DNA of 64,000 bases from Chamaea fasciata (GCA_029207755.1 JARCOQ010000002.1:86640087-86704086), one strand, 5' to 3'. Shown: positions 37,601 through 48,070, counted from the stretch's first letter. Made by a program: numbers and translations. Notes: generated by a model not told the origin, from the letters alone.

Positions 37601-40600
37601 TATCTTTTAGGCGGTTCTTTAATTTCAAATGGAGAAACAGGTTCAGGAACAAGGAAACTCTGTATGTTCTCCTCAGCACACAGCAGGTCTCTCAGACTTC
37701 ATAACTGACATACTCTTTTGTTCTTAAGGATTTTCTTCACTTTCCCTAAGGACTAAAAACTAGCAAGATGACAAGGCCCAGAGTGCTAGACCGTGCTGAG
37801 TTCTTTATTCAGACAGAGGAGGAAACTTGCAGTGCTTTCCTGCGCTGGTTATAGCCTAATCTAATCCTTAAATAGGAACTTCCTTATGAGGGTTTAAGAA
37901 AGAAGGGTTTCTGCAGCCACCTGTGTGAAGGCTTAGGACCCAATCTGACTATTCAGTATAAGGGTAAAGCCAACGAAAGAGCAAAACTTGGCCTTTTTTA
38001 ATTCATCTTTGGATGATTTCCAGGTGTTGCTGGTCACTGAAAGGCTCTACAAGGGCTTACACTGAAAGGCTTCTGTTCTAGGACTGAAAATAGACCATGC
38101 ATTATTTCATGGGATTAGTATTTAATCAGTTCATTAATATCATATTTAATTTTCTCTTGTATTTACAGGACCGGCAGGAACCAGCGTGCACACAGGCTGT
38201 CCCCGGCAGAGGTGGAGTCCATGAGAGATGTCCTGGCACACAACCTGTACCAAGTGCGACAAAGGGTGTGTGAGCCACCGCTGTCGCGCTGTGTTTGCAG
38301 ACCCGCGGCCCTTGTTTGCCTTCCCCGTATCGCGGCCCCGGGGCACCTGCGGGGAGCTGGGAGCCCACATCCGACCGGGGAGGGCAAGGAGGGAAGGAGG
38401 GAAGAACCCAGGGCTTGGGAATAAAGGAAAGCTGGTGTTTTTGTTTTTGTTTTGGTGGTTGTTTTTTTTTTTTTTTTGTTTGGTTTTTTTTTAATACCAT
38501 CAGCTTTTCACCCTGACGGCAGCGCGAAAAGCCAGGTAAATCTGTGACTGAGCTGTAGAGGTCAGGCTTCCCTCGCCGCTCGGCGGTGTGGATGGGAAGC
38601 CGCCCTGCCCGGGCTCCCGGGAGCCCAGCCCGGCTGTGGAGGCGGCTGGCGCGGCTCCGGCCGCAGCCAAACCCCGCGGGGGAGCGGCATTCACCCGCAC
38701 CGCGGGAGCGACAAACAAACAAACAAACAAGCAAAAACCAAACCAAGGGAAAAAATTTATTCACTTTCTCTGAGCTTCATTTTACAATTTTAGGTGGGTT
38801 TTTTTTCCCCTTGTAAAAGTGGTGTGATAATACCTCAGCGGGGATTTGTTTTGCGGAAATTCCTAGTGACCCTGATGCAGCCCAGGGTATGGCATCTACT
38901 TAATCCAGTCTCGGGCACTGAATAGACAATTGAGAGCTTGCCCACAGCAACGAGTGGTAGAGGATGCATTGCGGTAACCTTGAAATTATGCTGATAAACA
39001 AGGTGAACTCATGTAACACGTGTATTAGAAAATGCTAGGGCCTGCTCATTTAAATGTGGCATTATTAATATGTTATTCATTCCTAACGTTGTTTGATTTG
39101 CCATGGCTAATTATCCTTATGATATTAATTTCTTATCTTACCAGCAACAATTTGCATATATAGTTATCTCTTAGCTTACTGAATTGAACTCTCTTCAAAA
39201 TCAATTACAGTAATGACTATTTGTGCCAGTCATTTCCTATGTAGTATTGAGAATGGTGTGCTTTTGGAAATGAAAGATTGGAAGGAAAATAATGGCACTT
39301 GTAATACTTCCTTTCAGCTCAGAAAAGCTCTTGCTGACCAGTCCATCTTTAAAAAGGACCGTTGCAAATGAAACTGAAATCAGATTCTATTTTCTAAGAG
39401 GGCTTATAAACTTTGGCGAATTTTTCTCTTTATTGCAGATAATTATTTCCTTCATTTCACTAGATGTATGTGATAAGCTAAAAAACTTAAGTGATGCTCA
39501 GTTTTAGGGTAATATTAAATTTTTAGTTTGTCCAAGGAAAGGAAACTCAGCTGTGCATCTCATTCTGGAGATACATTCTTTGTTCCTGAGTGCATCTGAA
39601 GCTTGCTCCAGGCTCAGTAATATTAGTACTAAAGCTCAGAGCTGAGTTAACCAGCTATCTCTTTCTTGGGACCTGACTCATAGCTGTAGCTCCCAACTAC
39701 AGTTGATGAGATGAGAAAAAAGATGACAAAGACAGGACAAGCCCAGAGATGATAACAGCCTTCTTAGGTAGGTATATTTTATATAGCTGCACTTTCAGCA
39801 GGAAAGAGTCTATCAAAAATGGCATTAAATTGCAACACTTGATGTCCGAGGCTTATCACTGTGTTCATGCTTCCTCCGATCTTGCTCTGCAGCAGTGAGA
39901 TTTGTGCATGGCTGCATTTTGCCATGTGATACCAAGCAGGTCTGTGTTGGGTTGGTGACCAAGCTGAGGCAGATGTCCCTTTGGCCCTGTGACTGATCAG
40001 ACTGATTAACATTGCAAATGCAACGAAAATGAGCTGGCTGCATTTTCTGTTTCAGGCACCAGCATATAACCGACACAATCTTCCTACTAACACAAGTGAG
40101 AAACAAGCGCAGGAGATCCTCATCCGTCGGGAACACAGCCTGAGGCAAAGTTGCAGGAAGGGAAACAGCTTGCCCTGGGGCAGACCGGTACCTGTTATCC
40201 TGTTATCCATCTACTCTTTATGTAAAAATGCCTCTGCTTCTCTGTAAATATGGAAAGACACTAGTTTTGATGTGCTCTTTGCTGTAATTAAAATGGTTAT
40301 TTTCCCAGTATGCTCATGCAGCAGGAGCTTCCCTTAGCATGTGAGCTGCAAAGTTTTCATGTCCAATCTCTATAAGTTGGTCTGAAATCAGCTACTCTGA
40401 CTGTATGTAGAAAAAGAATGTAACTTGCATAGATTTTGCATGTGCAAAGTATAGTGTAATCCAAAAAGGCTTCATGCAAATATCAGTCAGTAAGAGATTT
40501 GTCTGACCAAAGGTAAGCATTGAACAGCACAGATATTTATAGCTGAGATAATCATGGTTGAGGAAGATAAATAAGTTCTTGTTGGATAGATTAGTTGTAT

Positions 40601-43600
40601 TCAAATTTTTCACCTGAAACAAGAAAGATGAATCTTAGAAGAACATGTTTTTCTCTGATGACAGTAAAAACCCCTTTGGCTGTTATGTCAGACAGACATT
40701 CTCACTGGAGCTGAGGTTGAGTTCAACCACCAAAACCAAGCATTGATTTTAATCATACTTCTCAAAATTTGGCTGTGAAGGTGCAGCATATTGCCATACC
40801 TCTTTACTGTTTCACCAAGTAAGTGCCAAGTGCAGGCAGTGATAGGCACTGGACACACTTCTGTCTCCTACACAGGTTAACACCACGGAAGTACGCTACC
40901 TCTCCTTGCCTCAGGGTCCACGCCAGCCTACTAGAAGAAAATCCAGGCATGTTACTTTTACAGGTAATGGAAGTTCTTTACCCTGTATCCTACTCCAGTA
41001 GTGAAAGAAACTTGGCCAGCTGTTTGGTGAATTTAACAGTACTATATGTACACTCCCATGGAAGTCAACCGCCTCTTTAAATGAGCTACACCCTTCTCTC
41101 CTTTCTGTTTTATCTGTGTTGTTTATATGATCGCTACTGCAGCAGTTTCTGTTTTGTTCCAGCCTCCTGCTTTTCTCTTTTTCCCTCATGAACAAATATT
41201 CCTGTGATCCCTGCAGTTCCACCTGGCCAAGCTCAAGAACACAAATTATCTCTTCCCTGCAACCCCACAGACATGGCTGGATGCAAAATTATTATGACTC
41301 ACTGAACCTGTAGCCCAGTCCAGGTGAGACTGATGGAGCTCCATGCCTCCAAGTCTGCAGGTACCAACACTACTCAGGTATTCCCAACAGGCAGCCCCAC
41401 ACCAAAATTCAGTGCATATGTACCCAACCAGGCAGAGAGAGCAGCACAGACATGGCACAGGGCTCACACAAATGCAAAGAGCACCAATGGCCTCTTCCTT
41501 GTCCCCTCTCTGGCTGATGAGGCTGATAGACTCTTAGAAAAATTATAAATACATACGTGCTATCTGAATCTTCAGTAGCTGGCCTGAGATACATGCTCTG
41601 CTCAGTAGCTGGCCTTGGAGCTTCTATCTGCACGTTTGGTGGCACTTGGGCATGTAAATCCCTGGGGGCAGAACCCCATAGCAGCTGCTGGTACACAGAC
41701 CTACATGCATGCACTCAGAGACATGATCTTACACTCCACCTCACGTATTGCAGGACTCTCCAGTAGCTGGTCTTGGACAGCCAGTCTTCCCTGGAGCAAC
41801 TTCCTGGATCCCCTGGTCTCCTCCTGCCTCACACACATGCAAATCTGCCTCTTTGGTACCCAGCACACATTATGGCCTTACTAGTAGCCAACCACAGATC
41901 CCATGGTCTCTTCAGTCACTGCTTTGGACCTCCTGCTCCCTCCAGTAGTCTACCTACAGACCTTCTGCCCTCCTCAGTCTTTGTTCCAGGCTCATGGTTG
42001 CTCCAATTGGTAATTTCCAATCCTCTTACCCTACTTAACAGCAGCTGTGGCTTGATGATTGCCAGCAATTTTGCACTGACAAATGCACCCCAGCTGCTGG
42101 CACTCAGGCCCCCCCACAAACAAGTACACAGTATGGGGAGCTGCTGATAGAGGACACAGTCAGAAGTGTAGTCAAACAATAAAACAAGACAGACTGTGCT
42201 GATCAAGTGCAGGGAATTACTGGACATAGGTATTGACTGGCCCTTTTAACCTTATTTATTTTTTATTTTATTTTATTTTTTTAAACTTTATTTTCCTGCA
42301 GTTGTTTCTCCCTGGACTTCCCAAGTCTCTTCCTTTCACTGTCTTTGGTACCGGCCCTAAACACTCAATTTAAAGTCCTGTATGGGCACACACACATGAT
42401 GACAGCAGAATGGAAACCCATGGGATCTACACAGAGGAAAAAATAAATGTTATTCAAGGGGATTTTTTTTGGGTCCTGTTTATCAGTTCATCATCACAGA
42501 AGATATGTGTCTTTCTAAAAGAGTTAAAGTATTCCACATAGCAGTCTCAGACCTAAAATCACTGCAGACACTTTCAAGGGACCAAATGCTGCTATAAGAG
42601 TAGGCGTATTATTTTAGTGGGGAGAGAGCTAAATCCTGAGGCAGCAAATGCAAGTACTTTTTTCCTAATAGACAGGCCTGAATTTAAGCCCTGCCTTGTA
42701 ATCTATCCAAATAAGTAGACTTTTTGTTTTAGCCTCTGGCCCTGCCTTAGGGCCCTTGTGTAGCATTGACACCACTTTAAGTGTCTTCAGCAGGAAAAAG
42801 CCACCCTGAAGTCCTCTCATGAGCTGTTGGGATGAGATAAATTGCATTTGGACACTAAGAAGAGAAGTACTCAGTATGTAGGGAAATAGAGTGACAACCT
42901 CATATATGCACATAGGCATTTTCAGAGATAGATGTCATCTCTTCTGTCTATGCCTGGAAGACCTTCTGGAGAAAAACATCTTCCAGCAAGTTTGGCTTAG
43001 GTCTTATATATAATATGTGCAGAAATTGTAGTAACTAAAAGGTCAGAAATGACCACAAATAGATCCTTAAGTCACCTGTCAGCTCTTTCTGCCACTCATA
43101 TAAATGAATCTCTGCCACTCATATACATCTCTGTCTAGAGAGGTTGTTGTTGCTCAGACAAGTTATGGACTCCCCATTCCTGAAGGTGTTCATGAGCAAG
43201 TGGATGGGGCTGAGCAACCTGGTTTGAAGGGCAGAAGGTTCCCTGTTCATGGCAGGGGGGCTGGAAGTAAGAGATCTTAAAGGTCTTTTCCAACCCTAAC
43301 CAGCCTATAATTTTATGAATTATTTCTTTGACAGTATATATCATTCATGCTTTGTAGCAGGGATGCTCCCAAAGGACTAGGTAGAAACCCTGGAAATCTG
43401 AGAAATCCTATCCTGCTTAGGGTATAGCATGTCCACATGGCCTATGAGCAGCAGTACTTTACTGTGCCAACTGTGAAATAAACATTAGGTTAAAATAATA
43501 ATTATGGATCCACAATAATTTGTTAGATTTTGACACTGTGACCATAGTCAATACATGTGTATTTTAATTGTAGCAGGATTTGGACTAATTTTACTGTTCA

Positions 43601-44662
43601 TAGACCTTTGTGCTTAGATCCTGGAACCTCCTAGCTTAGATTGTTAGGAGTTGTTTCTTACGTTAACTATTTTACTACTGTGTGATTAGACTACAAAAGG
43701 ATTTTAAAAAGTGAAAAAGTATATTCTAGAAACTCAGCAGGATGAGAATACCAGTTATTGGCCCACTGCAGGCAAATTTTCACAATGTACTTATGGCAAA
43801 GCAAGCTGGTAGGAGCAGATCTGAGACACCCAAAGTAATCAAAGCACCTCTGGTTTCAGATGAAATTATTCTCTTCCCACTTGTTAGTCACAGGTCACTG
43901 GCAAACCTGATTTTTGATGGGCCAGAATTTTCTCCTTTGTCACACTTTTATTTTGTGCTGTTAAGTTTAAAAATGCTTTTTAACCATGTTACTAGGTACA
44001 CTTGTGAAATTTGGGAAAAATTCCAATGACATAAAGGAACACTCTTGCATTTCATTCTTGCCCTTCATCCTTGCAGTGAAGGCACTGGGCAGGTCTGTGA
44101 GATACCAAATGATAGGTGAATGTGCTTATCTTCTAGGGTTTCAGAGTTGAAATAAGGTAAAAAAAATCTTTTAAACATCAGCTTTGAAATGAAAATTAGA
44201 AATTAGGGCTATTTTTAGTTCTTGACTGCTTTTTTATTCAATGGTAATTATTTAAAATACTTCAGTTCCAGGGTATTGTATTAAATACCCCTTATCTCTC
44301 CTTTCCAATACCATGGCATTTCTCTTCTTTAAAAAAATGCATTATTTGTCTATTTTTCTTTAGATCAGCATAGAAGTGGCTCTGATGCTGCGTTCCCATT
44401 AATGTCGAGATCCCAGCCCCGGCTACGGCCACTCGAAGCAAAGCACCACCAAGAACTGATTCCAATGTCACACTTGGATAGACCAGCAGGTCCATCCAAT
44501 CTGTCAGGACGAAGAGGAAATTCAATCAGCCGTCATCGTTTCACCAGAGCAGACAATGTAGCTCCAATGCCAAAGGCTCAGTTCACTGTCAGAGAAGTAG
44601 AGGAGTATGAGTCAGAAGAAGAGACAGAAACAATGGCACCAGCCAGGCCATTAGTTATATGA
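13375..44662 (+). CDS. SLC9A4: SLC9A4 (NHE4) sodium/proton exchanger 4, complete, 12 exons
   Basis: An electroneutral Na+/H+ exchanger of epithelial membranes (stomach and kidney basolateral in mammals). Twelve exons with GT-AG borders and matching phases join to 786 codons plus stop; human NHE4 has 798. The order is an N-terminal hydrophobic segment (residues ~10-33), a conserved [15 protein letters not shown] helix, ion-path motifs [15 protein letters not shown] (141-155), [18 protein letters not shown] (237-248, Asp244), YVEENVSQ, and [16 protein letters not shown]. Then comes the cytosolic tail with the juxtamembrane [11 protein letters not shown]...[12 protein letters not shown] region, which binds CHP proteins in this family. 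NHE4 rather than NHE2 is supported by [47 protein letters not shown] and NSLPWGRP. Its place directly after IL18RAP agrees with mammalian synteny. Confidence 0.95.
13655..15794 (+). other. SLC9A4 intron 1
   Basis: AT-rich intron of about 2.1 kb; no gene or clear transposon seen. Confidence 0.7.
15795..16258 (+). CDS. SLC9A4: SLC9A4 exon 2: core membrane domain with ND motif
   Basis: The acceptor is TTTATTCAAG and the donor is GTG|GTGAGT. Residues 94-248 include [48 protein letters not shown] and [12 protein letters not shown]. Remembered human NHE4 has Glu-Gly-Gly and NHE1 has Asp-Ala-Gly where this protein has Glu-Glu-Gly. Confidence 0.95.
16690..16766 (+). repeat. A/C-rich low-complexity tract with C15 run
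   Basis: Runs of A separated by C, then 15 consecutive C at 16743-16757 and 9 A. It is intronic and probably length-polymorphic. Confidence 0.9.
17674..17696 (+). repeat. Poly(T) tract
   Basis: An uninterrupted run of 23 T in SLC9A4 intron 2. Confidence 0.9.
21827..22086 (+). CDS. SLC9A4: SLC9A4 exon 3: membrane domain
   Basis: The acceptor is TCACATGTAG and the donor is GC|GTGAGT. Residues 249-334 read [20 protein letters not shown], then [19 protein letters not shown] and [20 protein letters not shown], ending LYISGILA. It continues the ND motif of exon 2 in frame. Confidence 0.95.
22087..25161 (+). other. SLC9A4 intron 3
   Basis: Intron of 3.1 kb with one antisense CR1 fragment (see 23188-23640); otherwise nothing recognised. 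Confidence 0.7.
23188..23640 (-). mobile_element. CR1 LINE 3' fragment, antisense
   Basis: On the + strand it begins CATAGAATCACAGGATGGTT, the reverse complement of the CR1 3' terminus. It continues TTGGAAGAGACATTTAAAGG, CATCTAGTCCAATGCCC, GGGCAACCTGTTACAGTGC and CTTCTCCAGGCTGAAGAACC, the standard CR1 order. It is an old copy with many substitutions and lies in SLC9A4 intron 3. Confidence 0.9.
25162..25379 (+). CDS. SLC9A4: SLC9A4 exon 4: membrane domain
   Basis: It lies between TTGACACAG and GTAAGT. Residues 335-407 read [20 protein letters not shown], then [20 protein letters not shown] and [13 protein letters not shown], nearly invariant in NHE2/NHE4. Confidence 0.95.
25380..27352 (+). 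other. SLC9A4 intron 4
   Basis: About 2.0 kb of AT-rich intron; no gene or repeat recognised. Confidence 0.7.
27353..27555 (+). CDS. SLC9A4: SLC9A4 exon 5: conserved RGA motif helix
   Basis: The acceptor is TTCCCTTCCTAG and the donor is CAA|GTACGT. Residues 408-475 read [36 protein letters not shown] and [20 protein letters not shown]. The Arg of the LRGA motif is part of the exchanger core in this family. Ser-Ser-Phe replaces the Ile-Ala/Cys-Phe of NHE1/NHE2, an NHE4-like trait. Confidence 0.95.
27556..28661 (+). other. SLC9A4 intron 5
   Basis: 1.1 kb of AT-rich intron; nothing else seen. Confidence 0.7.
28662..28748 (+). CDS. SLC9A4: SLC9A4 exon 6: end of membrane domain
   Basis: The acceptor is TCCAAATGCAG and the donor is AGA|GTAAGT. 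Residues 476-504 read [20 protein letters not shown] then SINEEIHVR, leading into the cytosolic tail. Confidence 0.93.
28749..29965 (+). other. SLC9A4 intron 6
   Basis: 1.2 kb of intron; nothing else seen. Confidence 0.7.
29966..30036 (+). CDS. SLC9A4: SLC9A4 exon 7: juxtamembrane tail
   Basis: The acceptor is TATTTCTATAG and the donor is GTAAGT. Residues 505-527 read [20 protein letters not shown] then LRD, the conserved start of the NHE regulatory tail. Confidence 0.92.
30037..32302 (+). other. SLC9A4 intron 7
   Basis: 2.3 kb of intron with a short (CA)n run near 31675-31690; no gene or transposon recognised. Confidence 0.7.
32303..32464 (+). CDS. SLC9A4: SLC9A4 exon 8: CHP-binding type region
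   Basis: The acceptor is CTCTTTTGCAG and the donor is CA|GTGAGT. Residues 528-581 read [40 protein letters not shown] and [13 protein letters not shown]. The amphipathic start corresponds to the calcineurin-homologous-protein binding segment known in NHE1. Confidence 0.93.
33090..33632 (+). mobile_element. CR1 LINE 3' fragment, sense
   Basis: Typical CR1 landmarks appear in order: GTATGGCCAGTAGGTTGAAT, GGTCTGGGGTCCTCAGTTCA, GGGTCCAAAGGAGTGCCACG, GTTGCTCTGGCAGGTGGCAG and GATGTCCCTTGCTCATGG. It ends in the diagnostic octamer repeat CATTCTATGATTCTAT near 33620-33632. It contains a 38-base tandem duplication. Confidence 0.93.
33268..33343 (+). repeat. Tandem duplication of a 38-base unit inside CR1
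   Basis: Two adjacent copies (33268-33305 and 33306-33343) both start TCTCCTAGGAGATAGA and differ at one base (AGAGAAG versus AGATAAG). The unit includes the palindrome CTCCTAGGAG. Confidence 0.92.
38169..38265 (+). CDS. SLC9A4: SLC9A4 exon 9: cytosolic tail
   Basis: The acceptor is TTGTATTTACAG and the donor is AGG|GTGTGT. Residues 582-614 read [20 protein letters not shown] then [12 protein letters not shown], like human SPEDVESIRDIL and YQVRQR. It forms the left edge of a CpG-rich island. Confidence 0.9.
38169..38720. promoter_or_regulatory. CpG-rich island spanning SLC9A4 exon 9 and start of intron 9
   Basis: CpG dinucleotides are dense at about 38270-38395 (GCGGCCC, CGCGGCCCCGGGG) and again at 38510-38710 (GCGCGAAAAG, CGCCGCTCGGCGG, GGCGCGGCTCCGGCCGCAG), with a T-rich block at 38430-38492 between them. 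The rest of the locus is AT-rich and CpG-poor. It could be an intragenic CpG island or alternative promoter; transcription is not shown. Confidence 0.5.
38266..40055 (+). other. SLC9A4 intron 9
   Basis: 1.8 kb of intron. The first 450 bases are CpG-rich with a T-rich block and a (CAAA)n-like run near 38712-38745; the rest is AT-rich without recognised features. Confidence 0.7.
40056..40187 (+). CDS. SLC9A4: SLC9A4 exon 10: cytosolic tail
   Basis: The acceptor is TTTCTGTTTCAG and the donor is CCG|GTACCT. Residues 615-658 include [31 protein letters not shown] and GNSLPWGRP. The TSEKQA-EILIRR and SLPWG signatures match NHE4. Confidence 0.92.
40188..40875 (+). other. SLC9A4 intron 10
   Basis: 0.7 kb of intron; nothing recognised. 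Confidence 0.7.
40876..40963 (+). CDS. SLC9A4: SLC9A4 exon 11: cytosolic tail
   Basis: The acceptor is TCCTACACAG and the donor is G|GTAATG. Residues 659-687 read [20 protein letters not shown] then [15 protein letters not shown] is shared with NHE2/NHE4 tails. The basic RRKSRH stretch could be a kinase site (inference). Confidence 0.85.
41568..41965. repeat. Internally repetitive region with recurring CAGTAGCTGG motif
   Basis: CAGTAGCTGGCCT or CAGTAGCTGGTCTTGG occurs near 41573, 41608 and 41759, with weaker variants near 41881 and 41943. The first two copies are about 35 bases apart. The surroundings are C-rich and unlike the flanking intron. It may be a decayed LTR or minisatellite; the family is not recognised. 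Confidence 0.4.
43130..43320 (+). mobile_element. CR1 LINE 3' end, short fragment, sense
   Basis: It contains CR1-type GGTGTTCATGAGCAAGTGGA, GAGCAACCTGGTTTGAAGG, GGTTCCCTGTTCATGGCAGG and CTTAAAGGTCTTTTCCAACC, ending in a degenerate octamer terminus (TATAATTTTATGAAT). It lies in SLC9A4 intron 11. Confidence 0.88.
44364..44662 (+). CDS. SLC9A4: SLC9A4 exon 12: C-terminus
   Basis: The acceptor is TTTTTCTTTAG. Residues 688-786 start [20 protein letters not shown], continue through basic/serine-rich sequence, and end with an acidic cluster ([14 protein letters not shown]) before MAPARPLVI and TGA at 44660-44662. This part is the least conserved in the family; the call rests on phase, acceptor and position. 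Confidence 0.82.
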
Positions 44663-45075
44663 GGAGCAGAGAAGATCAGTGTTTGCATCTCTAGGGCTGC
44701 TGGTGCACTGCTTCAAAAGAAATAACAAAGCTTTTATATGAACCGAACTATGATTTTCCTCTGGGGACCAGTGTACTTGTTCTCGTATCACTTTCAAGAG
44801 TTGTATTAAGGTACTTAGTGGCTCAGAGAAGACTCAAATTCTTATGTACTTATATCAAGCTTTCTTGCCAACAAAACACTGCGGGAAAGAGAACATGATA
44901 TTTGTAGGGGTTTGGACATGGATTTAAACAGCGGTAGATGGGTGCATGCAATGCTGTGGCTGGAAGCTGACACTGCCTTTGTTTCATACTGTGGTCTGCA
45001 CCCAGAGGACAGAAATATGTAAAGGCATCCCTGACGTGTGAATGCACAGATTGTTGAGTACCTCAACTTGCATAG

Positions 45076-45112
<37 letters not shown>

Positions 45113-45381
45113 CAGAGCAGTTGCATTCTGGGAAAGAGTTAAAAACAGAAAGGCATTTTTCAGGGCATGTTAATGTCACTGAAGATGCCTAAGCAAGATC
45201 TTAAGTCAAAAGGATTTTCAGTGAACATTTTCAGCACTTGGGAACCTCTTGGTAACTCAGGTTTTGGCTCCGCAAAAGTGCATAAAATCATCTAGTGTGA
45301 TGATCCATGACTCCAGCTACTTAAATCAATTTCAATATGTAGGGTCCTATCACTCACCTACAGTTGTTTTGGATGAATAAA
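44663..45381 (+). other. SLC9A4: Presumed SLC9A4 3' UTR
   Basis: The first canonical AATAAA after the stop that I noticed is at 45376-45381; another lies at 46651-46656. A T tract of 28 bases lies inside at 45079-45106. Which signal is used cannot be told from sequence. Confidence 0.4.
45079..45106 (+). repeat. Poly(T) tract, 28 T
   Basis: Uninterrupted T run in the presumed SLC9A4 3' UTR. Confidence 0.9.
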
Positions 45382-45742
45382 GGAGGTTTCCTTGTATGTA
45401 CAAATCCAGAGGAGTTTTCAGGCAGGAGTGCTGTCAGGATTTTATGTGTAAACATGGAATGGCAAGAACATACACAATATTTTTCTGATTCAGCAAGTGG
45501 GAGACTTCCCTGTAAAGTATCTAACTTCTCCATTCCCCGCTCCCACCTTGTGTGCCCAAATACATGCACCATTTTCCACACTACAACTGGACTAGCAATG
45601 CAGATAGGAAGCAAGAAACTGGGATTAAAGGTAGAGGGAGCCTAATGCTGTAGCCTGCTGGCTAGCAGAAAAGAGAGGCCCTGTGTTTGTCTCCCAGCTT
45701 TTAGTAGTGTGTCTTCCTATGTGTTATACAGAGAAGCTTTTC

Positions 45743-45790
<48 letters not shown>

Positions 45791-48026
45791 ACCAACGGGA
45801 GCACTTGACCTCCCAACCATTCTATGGAGCTCCCTTCCCAGTGGCTCTGTGTGCCCATGCTTCACTCTCAATGGTGGAGAAGCAGCAGGAGAAGAAAGAA
45901 GTATGATCTTTAGCAATTTTAGGTAAGTCCCAGACACCTAGTTTCTCTGAAGAAGTTCCTTTCTGCAGAACGGAATCCGCATTGCCACGGTTTTCTGTTT
46001 CTTGCCATTATAGTTGAAATGATTTTATCCAAAGAGATTAACTGACTCCAAAAGTCCACAAACCCACCCTTATAGCTGCACTAAAGTAAAATCTATGGTT
46101 AAGAAATGCACCAAGTTCAGGCATGTTTCTGTCAAGTTTCCTTTTGTCTCCTCTGCTCAGACCTTGCTTAGCTGCCCAGCTCAAAGTCTGTAAATGCTAC
46201 TCTAAGAGTCAGAGATTCAAGAGTTAAAGATAGCAGTGCTACCTGCATGTTTCTCTTTTTTATATTGCTGATACTGCTTGTATGTCCTGGTCCATAAAAG
46301 AACTTATTTCTGTAAGTTATGATTTCACATTTCTTACAAAGAGTTTCTGATTCAGGATAGGTAGAATCTAAACTAAGAAACTTGAAAAGCACCACCAGAG
46401 GAAGAAAACCCTACAAGTTTTCTCATGTTTGCGGTTTTTATGCCTAGCAGGTTATAATGAATCATCTGAACTGAAACTGTACAAAGCTTTATGGAACTTG
46501 AGATCTGTTTGTATTTCCTTATTGTGCCAGAGAAATTATATGACTTCCTTTTATGAAAACAGTGGTACGTTATTAAAACAGGGGAGGATTTTTCTTCTGT
46601 ACCGATACTGAATTAGCAATGGAATACAGTTCTGTACCTGAAAATCAACAAATAAACCCAGCTCCACCAAAGGAGGAAGTTCTCCACAGTGTTTTTAAAC
46701 AAAAGCCTTGAGCCAGATCTCAGTCCTACAGCAAGTTATATTGACATATCATAAATCTAAATTAAAACATGATATTAAAGGAAAGCGTTATACAAACTCA
46801 GGTCTTAAATTGCACCGTGAGCCACATGGTTGCCACATGATGTTTAATTGAGGGCAAAATTAGTACCCATATGATGTGGTCTTAGGCCACAGAGGTGCAC
46901 AGAGTAGAGGTGTGAAACCTGTTTCTGCATGGCCGAGCTGTGGGGGTCCAGGATCTCCAAAACTGGCTGGTGGGTGATATGAATTGCTGGCAGTCCTTGG
47001 GGACAGAGAGAATGTGGAAATCTGAAAGGAAGGTGAAGAAGGGATAGTGTCTCATCTTCCAAGGGAGATGTCTCTCTCAGGAGAGACAGCCTTAACGGAG
47101 GAATTACTGTGAGCTGCAAATTCAGCATTTCATCTTTAAGAAGATTTAATCAACTAATTGTCTGGGGGAACTGGACAAACTCTCTGAGACAAGGATTAAT
47201 GGGATATCAGAAATGGCATGGGAAGGGACTAGACATACAACATGAAAAAGAGGAGGCTGTGCATTTTGGCCAGTGTATGTTTGACAGATATGTTCAAAAT
47301 TGACTCCTAAATTCTTAAAATATTGTAGAAGCTGTAGAGCATTGTATAATTACCCATCAGAAGTAGGAGCAAAACATTCTGTTCCTAATAAGGGCTTTAT
47401 ATTAGGACTAGAGAAAAATAATAAAATACTAAGACAATTAGTGCATAGATGGAGTCAAATCTCCCTCCTTTGCTTCATTCTTAATCTTCTCGTTGATGAA
47501 ATCAGTGACCCAGAACTTCAGAGAGTGTAAAGCTGTAGAGCAGCTAGAAGTTAATAGAGTGCTCTCAGATTTTGCAGTCTGGCTCCTAAACTTGTAAAGT
47601 CTATTTTTAGTTTTCTTTCCTAGCAATTAGTAAATAGTACTGGAAGAAAATTTCCTTCTGTGCCATTAGTTGCTGTTAATGGCTTTGCTGGCCATCAGCC
47701 AAGAAGAAATGCTGCAAATGCCTATGTAAAATATATTCCAAAATATAATATTGCACATTTTATTTTTCTTTTCATAGTTATTTCTTACTTGTGGACAAAA
47801 ATGTTCTCCTGAAAGAAGCACATTACATTTAAATGGCAATAACTACAGCAATATCTTATTACAAGTAACTTAATCCATGTCTATAGGCTTTCAGGCCTCA
47901 CCATAAAGAAAGCTGACATGGTTTAGGGCATGAATTTAAATCCAGTGTGTTGACATTCTTAAACTCTTTAACCTGGGTCACATCCAGGAACCTTGTGCTG
48001 ATAATTTACAAAGGTAAGTTAATTCA

Positions 48027-48030
<4 letters not shown>
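45382..48030. other. Intergenic, no gene seen
   Basis: AT-rich sequence. It contains an A43 tract (45746-45788) and an AATAAA at 46651-46656 that could serve a longer SLC9A4 transcript. No coding gene supported. Confidence 0.6.
45746..45788 (+). repeat. Poly(A) tract, 43 A
   Basis: Uninterrupted run of 43 A; no AATAAA-bearing retrogene was recognised immediately before it. Confidence 0.92.

Positions 48031-48070
<40 letters not shown>
48031..48070 (+). repeat. Poly(T) tract, 40 T
   Basis: Uninterrupted run of 40 T about 240 bases before a solo LTR. Confidence 0.92.

Larger units (their letters stand above)
32465..38168 (+). other. SLC9A4 intron 8
   Basis: The longest intron, 5.7 kb. It carries a sense CR1 fragment (33090-33632) and a short T run near 37342. 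Nothing else recognised. Confidence 0.7.
40964..44363 (+). other. SLC9A4 intron 11
   Basis: 3.4 kb of intron with an unusual internally repetitive, C-rich stretch (41568-41965), a T/A-rich run (42250-42285) and a CR1 end (43130-43320). No gene seen. Confidence 0.7.

Noticed and set aside
38126..38764. 212-codon minus-strand frame
   Set aside because: It runs antisense over SLC9A4 exon 9 and through a T-rich block giving poly-lysine; GC-rich DNA lacks stops by chance. Kept only as part of the CpG-island finding.
13375..44662. Calling the second gene SLC9A2 (NHE2)
   Set aside because: [33 protein letters not shown] and [18 protein letters not shown] are NHE4-like; NHE2 has AICFALVFLLP and NDAVTVV. 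Synteny also favours SLC9A4.
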